Positions 10,080-19,451 of a stretch of 64,000 nucleotides of DNA are shown here, piece by piece (position 1 is the first letter of the stretch; every line of letters starts with the position of its first letter). The stretch is taken from contig CM000689.1 of the NCBI GenBank assembly GCA_000149225.2, positions 1,116,001-1,180,000 of the forward strand. Reading direction: 5' to 3'. The notes under the pieces are model-generated. The model worked only from the letters and a program-made list of their open reading frames with translations, had not been told where the DNA came from and ran no database searches. Source of the stretch: Lachancea kluyveri NRRL Y-12651 (Eukaryota > Ascomycota > Saccharomycetes > Saccharomycetales > Saccharomycetaceae). The position numbers and the translations under genes are program-made.

Positions 10080-11029
10080 ATGCCAGGTGTTTCCGTTAGG
10101 TACGTACTATGGATAGAGTAATTGGAGTACAAGAGATTGCAACGAATCGTCGTATCGACCAAAGAAGTTTACCAGTAATATATCTAGAATGTGGCGTTGA
10201 TAGGGACACGAGCTTATAAAAAACGATTTGGGATAGATTACGGCCATAAAGAGAAGGCGAGGAACAGGTCAGTTGGGACATGGGTATTCCAATATGAAAG
10301 AGTGTTAGTACAAGAGTAGCTATACGTTCTGGTACTAGTGCCCAGATGAGGTTTACCGCTAGAAAAGTCTATTTTTTATCAGCCTCAAGTAGGGTTTATC
10401 TCATGCTTGATAGCGGATTACAAGCCTTTCCGTCAAGATAGCGGCCAATGTGGTATGGGATTCTGTCAGTCAGTTGGTCCTTTCGAAAAGGAAATAAGCG
10501 CGTCCAAAAGCCACACACATTACCGGTAACACTTCTGAAGATTCTTTAAGATTCCGAGTGAAACTCACGTACGTCTTCCCACATTTTTTTCTTTACTAAC
10601 ATTTTTTACAGAGACGTTCCAGCTCAAGATTTCATCAACGCTTACGCTTCCTTCTTGCAAAGACAAGGTAAGTTGGAAGTTCCAGGTTACGTTGACATTG
10701 TCAAGACCTCTGCCGGTAATGAAATGCCACCACAAGACTCTGAAGGTTGGTTCTACAAGCGTGCTGCTTCTGTTGCCAGACACATTTACTTGAGAAAGCA
10801 AGTTGGTGTCGGTAAGTTGAACAAGTTGTACGGTGGTGCCAAGAACAGAGGTTTGAGACCACACAAGCACGTCGATGCTTCTGGTTCCGTCAACAGAAGG
10901 GTTTTGCAAGCCTTGGAAAAGATTGGTGTTGTCGAAATTTCTCCAAAGGGTGGTAGAAGAATCTCCGAAAACGGTCAAAGAGATTTGGACCGTATCGCTG
11001 CCCAAACTTTGGAAGAAGACGAAGAATAA
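10080..11029 (+). CDS. RPS19: Ribosomal protein eS19 (Rps19), spliced
   Basis: Small-subunit ribosomal protein eS19, 145 residues against 144 in S. cerevisiae, needed for 40S maturation. Exon 1 is only 20 bases (10080-10099, MPGVSV plus two bases of an Arg codon). The intron is 10100-10611 (512 bases) with donor GTACGT, branch point TACTAAC at 10594-10600 and acceptor ACAG. Exon 2 (10612-11029) runs to LEEDEE. The sequence is over 90% identical to Rps19 as I remember it. GTACGT is a rarer donor but is used by some yeast ribosomal-protein genes. It follows RPL18 in the same direction, as in both S. cerevisiae copies (YOL121C, YNL302C). The intron shows no snoRNA that I can recognise. Confidence 0.97.
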
Positions 11030-11313
11030 ATAACGTCGCTCTAGATTAGTTGTACATTTCTCGTTCTCCTGTTTAACGTATAATATAATTTCACCATTTT
11101 ACCATATATATTAAACAGGAAATTTTTTGGTTTTTACTGTGAACAGTTGGAGCAAATTCTACATATAGATGGACATACGTATGAACCAGTAAGTTCCTTG
11201 CTGTTAGCAACAAGGATTAAAAAAAAGAAATCGATAGTCATGGCTCCTTATTTTTGTATCCTAACCCTACATAATGGATGATGGGCAGATCAAAATCCGG
11301 ACAAAAAATTAAA

Positions 11314-11387
11314 TGGTCTCTAGCGGGATCGAACCGCTGATCCCCGCGTTATTAGCACGGTGCCTTAACCAACTGGGCCAAGAGACC
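11314..11387 (-). tRNA. tI(AAU): tRNA-Ile (anticodon AAU)
   Basis: A 74-base minus-strand tRNA gene. The acceptor stem pairs GGTCTCT with AGAGACC, and A is the discriminator. The anticodon loop is CTAATAA with anticodon AAT (plus-strand bases 11351-11353). The T arm contains GGTTCGATCC (B box) and the D arm contains the A box. It appears identical to S. cerevisiae tRNA-Ile(AAU) as I remember it and has no intron. The solo LTR at 11475 lies just upstream of its 5' end. Confidence 0.97.
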
Positions 11388-11474
11388 ATTTTCGATAATC
11401 TGCAAAAGAAACCAGATGGCTATATTCCTACATGACGTCGCCTTATATTCGCACAAGGTCTTGAGCGATGTATG

Positions 11475-11795
11475 TGAGAAATAGGTGAATATTGGGACAA
11501 TTGTTGAGATTCCATTTTTGGTTAAGGCTATAATAATTGGTATATGGTTATACTAGAAGTTCTCCTCATCTTTCTAGGAATCCAGAAAAGGAGTCGATAA
11601 CTCTATATACAAATATTCTTCCTTTTATATGTTTCTGGTTCATTATCCTATTACATTATCAATCCTTGCGTTTCAGCTTCCACTGACTTAGATGACTGTT
11701 TCTCATTCTTTATGTCACCTTATAACACCGTGTGTGATAATATACTAGTAACACGAATACTAGTCGATGGTCGATAGTTGTATCTCGTTCCAACA
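11475..11795 (-). mobile_element. Solo LTR of a Ty1/Ty2-type (copia, Pseudoviridae) retrotransposon
   Basis: A 321-base solo LTR in minus orientation, starting TGTTGGAAC and ending ATTTCTCA. Flanking 5-bp direct repeats GTATG (11470-11474 and 11796-11800) are a perfect target-site duplication. Blocks match the S. cerevisiae delta LTR as I remember it, for example GAGGAGAACTTCTAGTATA and CGCAAGGATTGATAATGTAA. The LTR also carries a CATATAAAA TATA box and, near its 3' end, the start of the gag frame (MESQQLSQ), a known family trait. No internal region is present, so this is the usual product of LTR-LTR recombination. It lies 87 bases upstream of the tRNA-Ile gene, the standard Ty1 target zone. 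Intact ends and duplication suggest a fairly young fossil. Confidence 0.93.
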
Positions 11796-11800
11796 GTATG

Positions 11801-12689
11801 CGATACAAAACGCAGGGTCTTCGAGAAGCTAAAATGGGCCCAAATCTGAAGCATTATCATCAGGGTCTTACAGATTCTCTAAGTAAGGGTCCTAAATTTA
11901 CACGGAAACCAAGAGTTCCCAAAGAGCTGGATTGAGTAGAAGGAAAACTTAAAGAACTAAATTCTCGGTTACTTGCCTGCCAAGAATTCCGCACATAGGA
12001 ATTAAAACATCACCAAGATGACCACAGCACAGAACTCACCAAATTAGGGGTGTAATAAATCGAATATTGTACCACGATGACCAGTAGCACTATCACCAAC
12101 CAACAAAGGCTAAGCCGGATTCCATGCAAATCAAACATCATTTCCCGTCCAGACTTCTAACCCATCAGCCAACTCATATACGACTGCACCGACCTACCTC
12201 TAGGTCTTGACAAATTATCGGGTGCAGTCCAGTTTATCTCTATGGTCTGGAAGTACGGCTCCCGTACCGTATGTGCGCATATATGTGTATATATCATAGT
12301 ATACGATAATTTTAGAATTTCAGCCAGCTAATCATGTTTTGTAAGCATGCAGACTACGCCAAGATTTTTTATATCGCACTACCATCAAAGAATCGATTAC
12401 AGCGTGTAAAACTGTTGGTATCCTAGAATACAACTGTCATATACGAACACCTTTGAATAGTGGCGGACTAGCTGCAATTTTTTTTTTTTATTTTTTTTTT
12501 CACTAATTTTAGCGAAAGGTGTGTCCTTTAACGCGAACAGTTGGGAATTAGGTTCGAGGCCCTCGTAGTTTTTTTGAACCCAAAATTGTTATCACGGGAG
12601 GAAATCTTTGAGTATAAAGATGAACTCACTTTCCAAAAAAATGTACAGCACATCTTTCAAAAATTGAATCACGTACATTTATCTAGAAA
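11801..12689. other. Intergenic between the solo LTR and SMF1
   Basis: About 0.9 kb with no convincing open frame. It contains homopolymer T tracts near 12478-12500 and an alternating TA/TG stretch near 12277-12300. A TGTTGG word at 12414 resembles an LTR start but no matching end was found. The right part is the SMF1 promoter. Confidence 0.5.
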
Positions 12690-14492
12690 ATGGTTCAATC
12701 ACGTACTGGTAAAAATAATATGGTCAACGTTTCAGACGTAGACCGGGTTTCAACCACGAACAGCGAATTCTTAAATCCTAATGAAGTGCTGCAGTTTTCC
12801 CTCGCAGGAGGTGTGCAAGATGTCATCGCAAAAAAACGTAAGGCTTTTCTCAAACGTTTTCCAAGAAGGAATCGTTCTAAAAGTGGGAAAGATGATACGA
12901 TAGTTGAAGAGTTAGATATACCTCCTGAAGGCGCTAGTCAGTTTAACTCTCTGAATCGCAAAGAGCCCACCACGTTTGTACAAAAGTGTAAGCAGGTGTT
13001 TTTCAAGTACATGAAGTTTGTTGGTCCTGGTTTAATGGTCAGTGTCGCTTATATGGATCCTGGTAACTACTCCACAGATGTTAGTGCCGGTGCTTCTAAC
13101 GAGTTTTCGTTGCTTTTCGTTATTCTTCTGTCCAACATCATCGCGATCTTCCTTCAATCCCTATGTATCAAGTTGGGCTCCGTTACTGGTTTGGATTTGT
13201 CTCGTGCTTGCCGTGAATTCTTACCTCAATGGTTGAACCTGGTCATTTATATCTTTGCCGAATGTGCCATTATCGCTACCGACGTGGCAGAGGTTATTGG
13301 TACTGCTATTGCGCTAAACATTTTGATCAAAGTGCCATTACCTGCAGGTATCGTCATCACGGTTGTCGATGTTCTGTTTGTCTTGATGGCCTACAAGCCC
13401 GGTACTTCTTCCATGAGGTTTATCAGAATGTTTGAATTCGCCGTTGCAGCTTTGGTCGTTGGTGTCTGTGTCTGTTTCTGTGTTGAGCTGGCGTACATCC
13501 CATCGGGCACCTCGATCAGATCTATATTCAGAGGGTTTGTGCCATCAAAAGAGATGTTCAACAATAATGGTATGTACACGGCTACCTCCATTTTGGGTGC
13601 CACGGTGATGCCTCACTCTTTATTCTTGGGTTCAGGTTTGGTCCAGCCAAGGTTGTTGGAATACGACATTGACAACGGCTACTACAGTATGCTACCAGAT
13701 AACACCACTGATGGTGGTTCTGACTCAGAAAAGAGCACCAGGGCTACCGAAGAGATTAAAGAAAAGAGATATTTTGATTATAGACCCACAAAGGCTGCTA
13801 TAAACTATGCTTTGAAATACTCTATCGTTGAATTGGCTATAACCTTGTTTACATTTGCACTTTTTGTTAACAGTGCTATCCTAATCGTTGCTGGTTCTAC
13901 ACTATACGGTTCCGATGAAGCGGTCGATGCGGATCTATACACCATTCACCATCTGTTGTCCAAGACTTTGGCACCTGTCGCCGGTACTATTTTCATGCTA
14001 GCTTTGTTACTGAGTGGCCAATCAGCCGGCATCGTTTGCACCATTGCCGGCCAAATCGTTAGTGAGGGTCATTTGAACTGGACTATGACTCCATGGAAGA
14101 GAAGAATTGTCACCAGAGCCATCTCCATCATCCCATGCCTAGTGATCTCTCTGTGCATTGGTAAGTCTGCATTGTCAAAGGCCTTGAATGCGTCCCAGGT
14201 CGTTTTATCCATCCTGTTGCCATTTTTAGTTGCACCATTGATCTTTTTCACCTGCAAGAAATCTGTTATGAGAGTCGAGGTTAATAGTGCTGATAGGAAC
14301 ACGGATGAATCCGTTTCCCAAACTCAGGACAATAACACTAGTGACTTGGAATCGAAATCAAAGGCCACATACCTCGACATGTCCAATAACTGGATTACCA
14401 CTATCATTGCATTTGTTATTTGGCTTTTCATTTCGGTTTTGAACGTTTATACAATCGTTCAATTAGGATTAACCCATGGTGACATCAGCTGA
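12690..14492 (+). CDS. SMF1: Nramp divalent-metal transporter (Smf1)
   Basis: A 600-residue Nramp-family proton-coupled Mn2+/divalent-metal importer. The hydrophilic N-terminus (about 105 residues) is followed by about 11-12 membrane segments. The first-helix metal-binding motif is present as AYMDPGNYSTD, and helix 6 carries GATVMPHSLFLGS with the conserved M-P-H. The end, VQLGLTHGDIS, matches S. cerevisiae Smf1 (QLGMSHGDIS), as does much of the core. Position next to RPS19 and HRP1 gives YOL122C. S. cerevisiae Smf1 starts MVNV; the in-frame ATG at 12720 here also gives MVNV and may be the true start, but the ATG at 12690 comes first in good context and was used. Lysines in the N-terminus could be targets of Rsp5/Bsd2-dependent turnover (inference). 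Confidence 0.93.
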   Translation: MVQSRTGKNNMVNVSDVDRVSTTNSEFLNPNEVLQFSLAGGVQDVIAKKRKAFLKRFPRRNRSKSGKDDTIVEELDIPPEGASQFNSLNRKEPTTFVQKCKQVFFKYMKFVGPGLMVSVAYMDPGNYSTDVSAGASNEFSLLFVILLSNIIAIFLQSLCIKLGSVTGLDLSRACREFLPQWLNLVIYIFAECAIIATDVAEVIGTAIALNILIKVPLPAGIVITVVDVLFVLMAYKPGTSSMRFIRMFEFAVAALVVGVCVCFCVELAYIPSGTSIRSIFRGFVPSKEMFNNNGMYTATSILGATVMPHSLFLGSGLVQPRLLEYDIDNGYYSMLPDNTTDGGSDSEKSTRATEEIKEKRYFDYRPTKAAINYALKYSIVELAITLFTFALFVNSAILIVAGSTLYGSDEAVDADLYTIHHLLSKTLAPVAGTIFMLALLLSGQSAGIVCTIAGQIVSEGHLNWTMTPWKRRIVTRAISIIPCLVISLCIGKSALSKALNASQVVLSILLPFLVAPLIFFTCKKSVMRVEVNSADRNTDESVSQTQDNNTSDLESKSKATYLDMSNNWITTIIAFVIWLFISVLNVYTIVQLGLTHGDIS

Positions 14493-14655
14493 AGTTCTTG
14501 CTTCCTCAGTTGTATACATACACACACACCACGCTGTGTAATTTTATATTCCACCAACTTTCTTTCTTAATTATTTCTGCCATCTAATAACGTACACGTA
14601 ATTTAAATTTATTTTTTTTTTTCTTTTCTACAAAATATACATAATCAACTCTTCA

Positions 14656-14674
14656 AAAAAAAAAAAAAAAAAAA
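14656..14674. repeat. Poly-A tract between SMF1 and HRP1
   Basis: A run of about 19 A residues lies between the convergent 3' ends of SMF1 and HRP1. Such tracts are common in yeast spacers and prone to length change. Confidence 0.8.
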
Positions 14675-14701
14675 GAGTTAGGACGAGATATAGAAAACAG
14701 T

Positions 14702-16357
14702 TCATCTGGAGTAAGGGTGGTATCCATTACTACGTCTAGAGTAACTACCGCGACTCCCACGGTATCCACCGCGACTCCCCCGGTGACCACCACGATTGTC
14801 CCCGGCACGGTTATCTCCACGGTAGCCCCCACGGAAGCCACCGTCTCTATCCTTTCCACCAGTTCTTGGGCCTCTTGGGGCGTTAGGTGGAGGACTAGAA
14901 GTTCTTCTTTCATGGTCGTTATCACCGTCTAATCTATGGTCGGTAGATTCCTCCTTTCTCTCTTCACTGTTGGAACCAATGGTTGGAACATTGGATTCTT
15001 CTTGGTTTGGAGTAGCTGTTGTAGATGGGGTGCCACTGTTGACATTTGGCATACCTGACATACCTGGCATCATGCCGCCCATCATCTGTTGCATCTGTTG
15101 CATCTGTTGCTGATACATCTGTGTGTAATCCATACCGGTTTGTTGCTGTAACTGAGAGTAGTACTCTTGCATTTTGTTATAGTATTCTGCCATAGCCTGA
15201 GGGTTGAACATTGGGTTGAAACCACCCATCATTGGATTTTGGAACATGCCGTTAAATTGACCGGTACTGCTCCCACCATCGTGCTGTTGTTTTTGTTGTT
15301 GTTGTTGTTGTTGCTTTTGCAAATGCCTTGGTTCAGCTCTCTTGATTTCGATTCTCTTACCCTTAAATTCAATAAACTTGTTTTGGCACACTCTATCTAC
15401 AGCGTCTGGGGTATCGTAAGTGATAAAGCCAAAACCTCTAGACCTACCAGTATCCTTATCCAACATCAACTGGGCATCGATGATAGTACCATATTGGGAG
15501 AAAAACTCTTCGAATTCCTTAGGCCTGACATCTGGACCAATACCACCAACAAAGATTTTACCGGTCTTATCTTGCTCTTCTCTTGGAATGGCTCTTTTAG
15601 GATCAATAACTTTACCATCAAGAATGTGTTGGGTCTTGACAACTTCGTCAACACTAGAAGATTCAGCAAATGTCAAGAACCCGAAACCTCTAGATCTACC
15701 TGTCGCGTTATCTCTCATGATTTTCAAATCGGTAACGGCACCATATTTAGAAAAGTAATCTCTCAAGTTATCTTCAGTGGTTTCCCAGTTCAACCCACCG
15801 ATAAACATTTTACACATATCACGGGAAAGGTCAGCCTTAACTGGTAGCTTTGATTGATCTTGTACAGAACTAGGCATCTGAAGTTGTGGTTGCTGTGGAG
15901 CACCAGGTTGTTGAAACTGAGACATAGTCTGTTGTAACTGCTGCCACTGTTGCATGTTGGGCATACCAGCTGGAGCAGCAGTGGCAGTGGCAGCAGCAGC
16001 AGCATTAGAATTAGCGTTACTAGTATTGTGTTGCAATTGGTTCAAGTTAGAAGACAAGGCTTGTAGAGCAGCAAGCTGATCTAGTTGAGAAGTAGGATGC
16101 TGTTGTTGCTGAGCGGTAGAGGTATTACTGGTAGCAGTTGCCGGAGTAGTCTCTGTAGCGGTGGCCGCGGTAACATCAGAAGAAGAGTTGTGGGCCATAG
16201 CTGGAGCTGGAGCTGGAGCTGGAGCTGAAGGCTCTTCGTTTTTGGCCTCCTCTGTCACTTGATGAGGTTCCTTTGAAGGCTCATCAGCGGTGGCAGTAGT
16301 GGTGACCAATTCGTCTCCGTAAATATCGTTAAAGTCTTCTTCGTCTGAAAAACTCAT
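14702..16357 (-). CDS. HRP1: Hrp1/Nab4-like RNA-binding subunit of cleavage factor I
   Basis: A 551-residue hnRNP that binds UA-rich efficiency elements in mRNA 3' ends, shuttles with mRNA and takes part in nonsense-mediated decay. The N-terminus (1-180) is low-complexity, rich in Ala, Pro, Thr, Gln and Asn. Two tandem RRMs follow at about 182-258 (MFIGGLNW and RGFGFLTF) and 266-345 (IFVGGI and RGFGFITY). A Gln/Met-rich linker comes next, then an RGG-type C-terminus from about 505, likely methylated by Hmt1 and read by the importin Kap104, ending NGYHPYSR. It is the YOL123W position, next to SMF1 and TRM11. S. cerevisiae Hrp1 is about 534 residues. Polyglutamine runs (around 90 and 350) probably vary in length. 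It works with Pfs2, also in this window, in 3'-end processing. Confidence 0.95.
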   Translation of the reverse strand: MSFSDEEDFNDIYGDELVTTTATADEPSKEPHQVTEEAKNEEPSAPAPAPAPAMAHNSSSDVTAATATETTPATATSNTSTAQQQQHPTSQLDQLAALQALSSNLNQLQHNTSNANSNAAAAATATAAPAGMPNMQQWQQLQQTMSQFQQPGAPQQPQLQMPSSVQDQSKLPVKADLSRDMCKMFIGGLNWETTEDNLRDYFSKYGAVTDLKIMRDNATGRSRGFGFLTFAESSSVDEVVKTQHILDGKVIDPKRAIPREEQDKTGKIFVGGIGPDVRPKEFEEFFSQYGTIIDAQLMLDKDTGRSRGFGFITYDTPDAVDRVCQNKFIEFKGKRIEIKRAEPRHLQKQQQQQQQKQQHDGGSSTGQFNGMFQNPMMGGFNPMFNPQAMAEYYNKMQEYYSQLQQQTGMDYTQMYQQQMQQMQQMMGGMMPGMSGMPNVNSGTPSTTATPNQEESNVPTIGSNSEERKEESTDHRLDGDNDHERRTSSPPPNAPRGPRTGGKDRDGGFRGGYRGDNRAGDNRGGHRGSRGGYRGSRGSYSRRSNGYHPYSR

Positions 16358-17969
16358 TTTTATAGTTTGGAATTGCTGTTTTTCCTTTTTCTTTGTTCCC
16401 TATTTCGGTTTTCGTTTCTATTCTTCTTCCGGTAATACCTATAGTAGATAGATACTAAGTAGTATAAAGAGACTAATTAGAGTAGAGTAGCGTTTGTGTT
16501 AATACTAAAAGATTAAACTATCCAGTTATACCTTCTAATGCTCTCGTTGGAAAAATCAGTGAGTGCTATACAGAATAATATACCTCTGTATTATCTATCC
16601 TTTTGCCTGCAAAGTTAGTAAAAACTAGTCAAAGGTTTTTGCTTCTGGCTGGGAAAAGCAAAGGAATTCGCCACCGGCGAGGAGCTCTTTATATACAATC
16701 TTCTTTTGGTGTACGGATGTTAGAGGTGTTGAAATTGGAATTCAATTTAATTGCACCAAAAAATAAAATAAATTTCAAGTAGCGACTGAGCCACAGGGAA
16801 CTCAGCATATTAGAATCTAAATAGGCCTTACAAGTTCTTTTTTGAGAAGCTTAAACTTCATCTACCAAGACTTCAGAGCGCGAGTTGACTACTAATGAAG
16901 AGAAAATACTATACTCGTATAAAATGCTATGTGTTAGCTCTCTTCATCGGACTCAAAAGACTACATCGGGCTTCAGTTAACCCTAGCTCTTTTTCCTCAT
17001 AAAGTACTAGGTGATAATATTGGATAAGTACATTCATGGATGTTTCTATAGGAACTTCCAGCATTTTGTGCTTCCCAACTTTTTGGTATGAAAGCTTCAA
17101 CTTATTTGGGAAAAGGAAAGAGAAAGAGAGAAAAAAAGGAGTACGAGTAAACTAGGTATATGTAGTGCCTCACTCCAACGAAAATGGCTTGTTCATGAGC
17201 AATCTGATCCAAAAATGGAACAGCAATCGGATTATTGAAAAAAAACCTTTTCTCGGCCTGTTCTAGACAGGCATCGGGGCAAGAGGTTCGGAATCCAAAC
17301 AGAAGCAATTGTACAAGCTTCTGAGAAAGGGAATAGGCAAAAGTTAACCAGAGAATAAAGGTCTTAGACGCGTGTAGAAGATTATTACAGCCCGACAATG
17401 AAAAATGGGAGCAGCTTTATTGTATTTCTCGTACCGTTAATTTTAAGTAAACCAAGGAGTAGAAAGATGGGGGGAGAGAGCTCATCATCTGATACTTGTC
17501 AGACTATAATTGGTGCTTAAGACATGATCTGCGTAATTTCAAGAAGAGTCATTGGAACTATACGATTATAGTCCTTTTTTTTTACACTTGTTACAAGTTA
17601 CTACTGTGCTGATAATGTGGACACGGAATGAAGGAAATATCAGCGCGAACAGTCGTATGGGTGTGCATCTCGCGTAGGATAAAAGAAATGCTGGAATCTC
17701 GATCATTTATCTTCATTTTTTGTAGAGCTTCAAGTCAAGAACTTATCTGTTTGCCTGGTATTAGTTCGCTGCTGGTGTTGGTATTGTCATCGCCACAGAA
17801 TCTTCACAAGTGTACTATCCAAGCGAAAACATCGAAAATTTTTCGACTGGAAAAAAAAAATAAAAAAATAAAAATCAAAACTCATCCCATCTCATCTCGT
17901 CTTATCTCATGAAGGTCGATTTAGCCATTTGCTGAGTGATATTTTTGAAGACTTATTTTTCCGAAAAGT
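16358..17969. other. 1.6 kb divergent intergenic region, HRP1 and TRM11 promoters
   Basis: The long shared upstream region of two divergent genes. Small open frames exist (one near 17102-17398 on the minus strand) but look non-coding. A G-rich tract lies near 17468-17480. No tRNA, snoRNA boxes or LTR ends were recognised. The TRM11-proximal end carries RRPE- and PAC-like words. Confidence 0.45.
17834..17911. promoter_or_regulatory. RRPE and PAC-like elements upstream of TRM11
   Basis: GAAAATTTTT at 17834-17843 matches the RRPE element bound by Stb3. CATCTCATCTCG and TATCTCATG at about 17888-17911 resemble repeated PAC half-words. Together they suggest co-regulation with ribosome and tRNA biogenesis genes. 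Confidence 0.5.
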
Positions 17970-19289
17970 ATGACTGTCACTAAAAAGTACTTGGTCCTTA
18001 TGGTCCAAGTCCACATTAATTTTAGGAAGGCCGAGTTGGAATCCTTAGCAGATCTGTACAACTTGAAAACCATAGATTTTTCCAACTACTCGCGGGATTC
18101 TCCTTTTTTCATTGTCGAACTGGAGAATGACAAGCAAGCACAAGATTGGATTAAAAGGTCTATCTTAACTAAAGCTATTTACGAATACTGGGGTGAGGGC
18201 ACCACTTACGAAGAACTGCACAAGTCCATTCAGGAAAATCCTAATTACGAGGCTTACAAAGCCCAGTTTAGAGACGATAGCTTTAAATTTGAGTTTGAAT
18301 CTTACCGTGGTAGTCCATCTGGAAATTCTAACAGGGTCCAAATTATAGAGTCCTTTCAATACCTAGATTTCCAAGGCAAGATTCGTCTGAAAAATCCAGA
18401 TCAAGTCTTTACAGTTATTGAGGAATATGAGCCTATCAATGACAACGTTGCTGGGGAAAAGCCGTTAAGGATTTTCTTTGGTAGAAGGGTCCAACAAAGT
18501 GATCGTATTATGGGTGCTTTGGAAAAATATGATTTGAAGAAAAGACCTTATAAAGGTACGACAAGCTTTGAAGCTGAGCTGTCCTTAGTCAGTGCGAACA
18601 TCGCACAAGTGAAACCTGGAACTTTCATGTATGATCCATTCGCTGGTACAGGGTCCTTTCTAGTAGCAGGTGGGCATTATGGTGCGGTAGTACTAGGGTC
18701 CGATATCGACGGCCGGATGATTAGAGGTAAGGGCTCACAGACTATCAAGGCTAACTTCAAAAAGTATGGCGAATCTTTACAATTTTTAGACGTGCTAACT
18801 ATGGACTTTACACACAATGCTATAAGAAACAACTTGATGGTTGATACAATTTTGTGTGACCCGCCATATGGTATCAGAGAAAGTATCAAGGTCTTAGGAG
18901 CTCGTAATCCAGAGAAGTTTATTGGTAAAGAAAATGTCGAAATAGACGGCCAAAAGGCTTATTTGCATCGTGATTACATTCCGACAAAGAAGCCCTATGC
19001 CTTAGATGCTCTGTTGGATGACTTGCTGGAATATGCATCCAAAAAGTTGCCACTTCATGGTAGATTGGCATTCTGGATGCCAACAGCTAACGATGAAAAT
19101 GTGGAAACGGTTGTTCCTATGCACCCAAGTTTGGAGTTGAAGTACAACTGTGTTCAAGAATTCAATAGATGGTCTAGACGACTATTGGTTTATATCAATA
19201 GAGGAGCAGATTACAACGGTGTCAATAACGCTGGGCTGCAAAGAACCACAGGTAATTTTAGAGAGCGTTATTTCAATGGATTTAATTGA
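17970..19289 (+). CDS. TRM11: tRNA guanosine-10-N2 methyltransferase catalytic subunit (Trm11)
   Basis: A 439-residue S-adenosylmethionine-dependent enzyme that makes m2G at position 10 of cytosolic tRNAs in complex with Trm112. The N-terminal half forms the THUMP-like RNA-binding region. The Rossmann-fold methyltransferase domain shows YDPFAGTGSFLVAGG (SAM binding, near residue 220) and the catalytic DPPYG motif (near residue 297) typical of amino-group methyltransferases. Length is close to S. cerevisiae Trm11 (YOL124C, 433). TRM13, another tRNA methyltransferase, lies two genes away. The short low-complexity TTTTCTG tracts after the stop belong to the 3' region. Confidence 0.95.
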   Translation: MTVTKKYLVLMVQVHINFRKAELESLADLYNLKTIDFSNYSRDSPFFIVELENDKQAQDWIKRSILTKAIYEYWGEGTTYEELHKSIQENPNYEAYKAQFRDDSFKFEFESYRGSPSGNSNRVQIIESFQYLDFQGKIRLKNPDQVFTVIEEYEPINDNVAGEKPLRIFFGRRVQQSDRIMGALEKYDLKKRPYKGTTSFEAELSLVSANIAQVKPGTFMYDPFAGTGSFLVAGGHYGAVVLGSDIDGRMIRGKGSQTIKANFKKYGESLQFLDVLTMDFTHNAIRNNLMVDTILCDPPYGIRESIKVLGARNPEKFIGKENVEIDGQKAYLHRDYIPTKKPYALDALLDDLLEYASKKLPLHGRLAFWMPTANDENVETVVPMHPSLELKYNCVQEFNRWSRRLLVYINRGADYNGVNNAGLQRTTGNFRERYFNGFN

Positions 19290-19451
19290 AGCGCATGCAT
19301 TACGTAATATGTACAATATGTTTATTGTTTTTTTTTTCTGTTTTATTGTTTTTTTTTTCCTGCAGATAAACCATAAAAAAATAAAAAAGAAAACGCACAG
19401 AAAAAAGAGCAGTCGAGGTGAAAATGAAATAAAATAGATTATTATATAGTG

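Noticed and set aside
12414-12460. TGTTGGTATC...ACAACTGTCATATACG resembling the start of a second Ty1-type LTR
   Set aside because: No matching end, no body similarity and no target duplication; the likeness covers only a few short words.
14717-15847. Several plus-strand frames antisense to HRP1
   Set aside because: They mirror the low-complexity and RRM coding sequence of HRP1 on the other strand.
17045-17060. TATAGGAACTTCC, similar to half of the 2-micron FRT site
   Set aside because: Only a short half-site with no inverted partner; chance match.
17102-17398. Minus-strand open frame of 98 codons in the HRP1-TRM11 gap
   Set aside because: Poor composition, no recognisable domain, and the region is a shared promoter of divergent genes.
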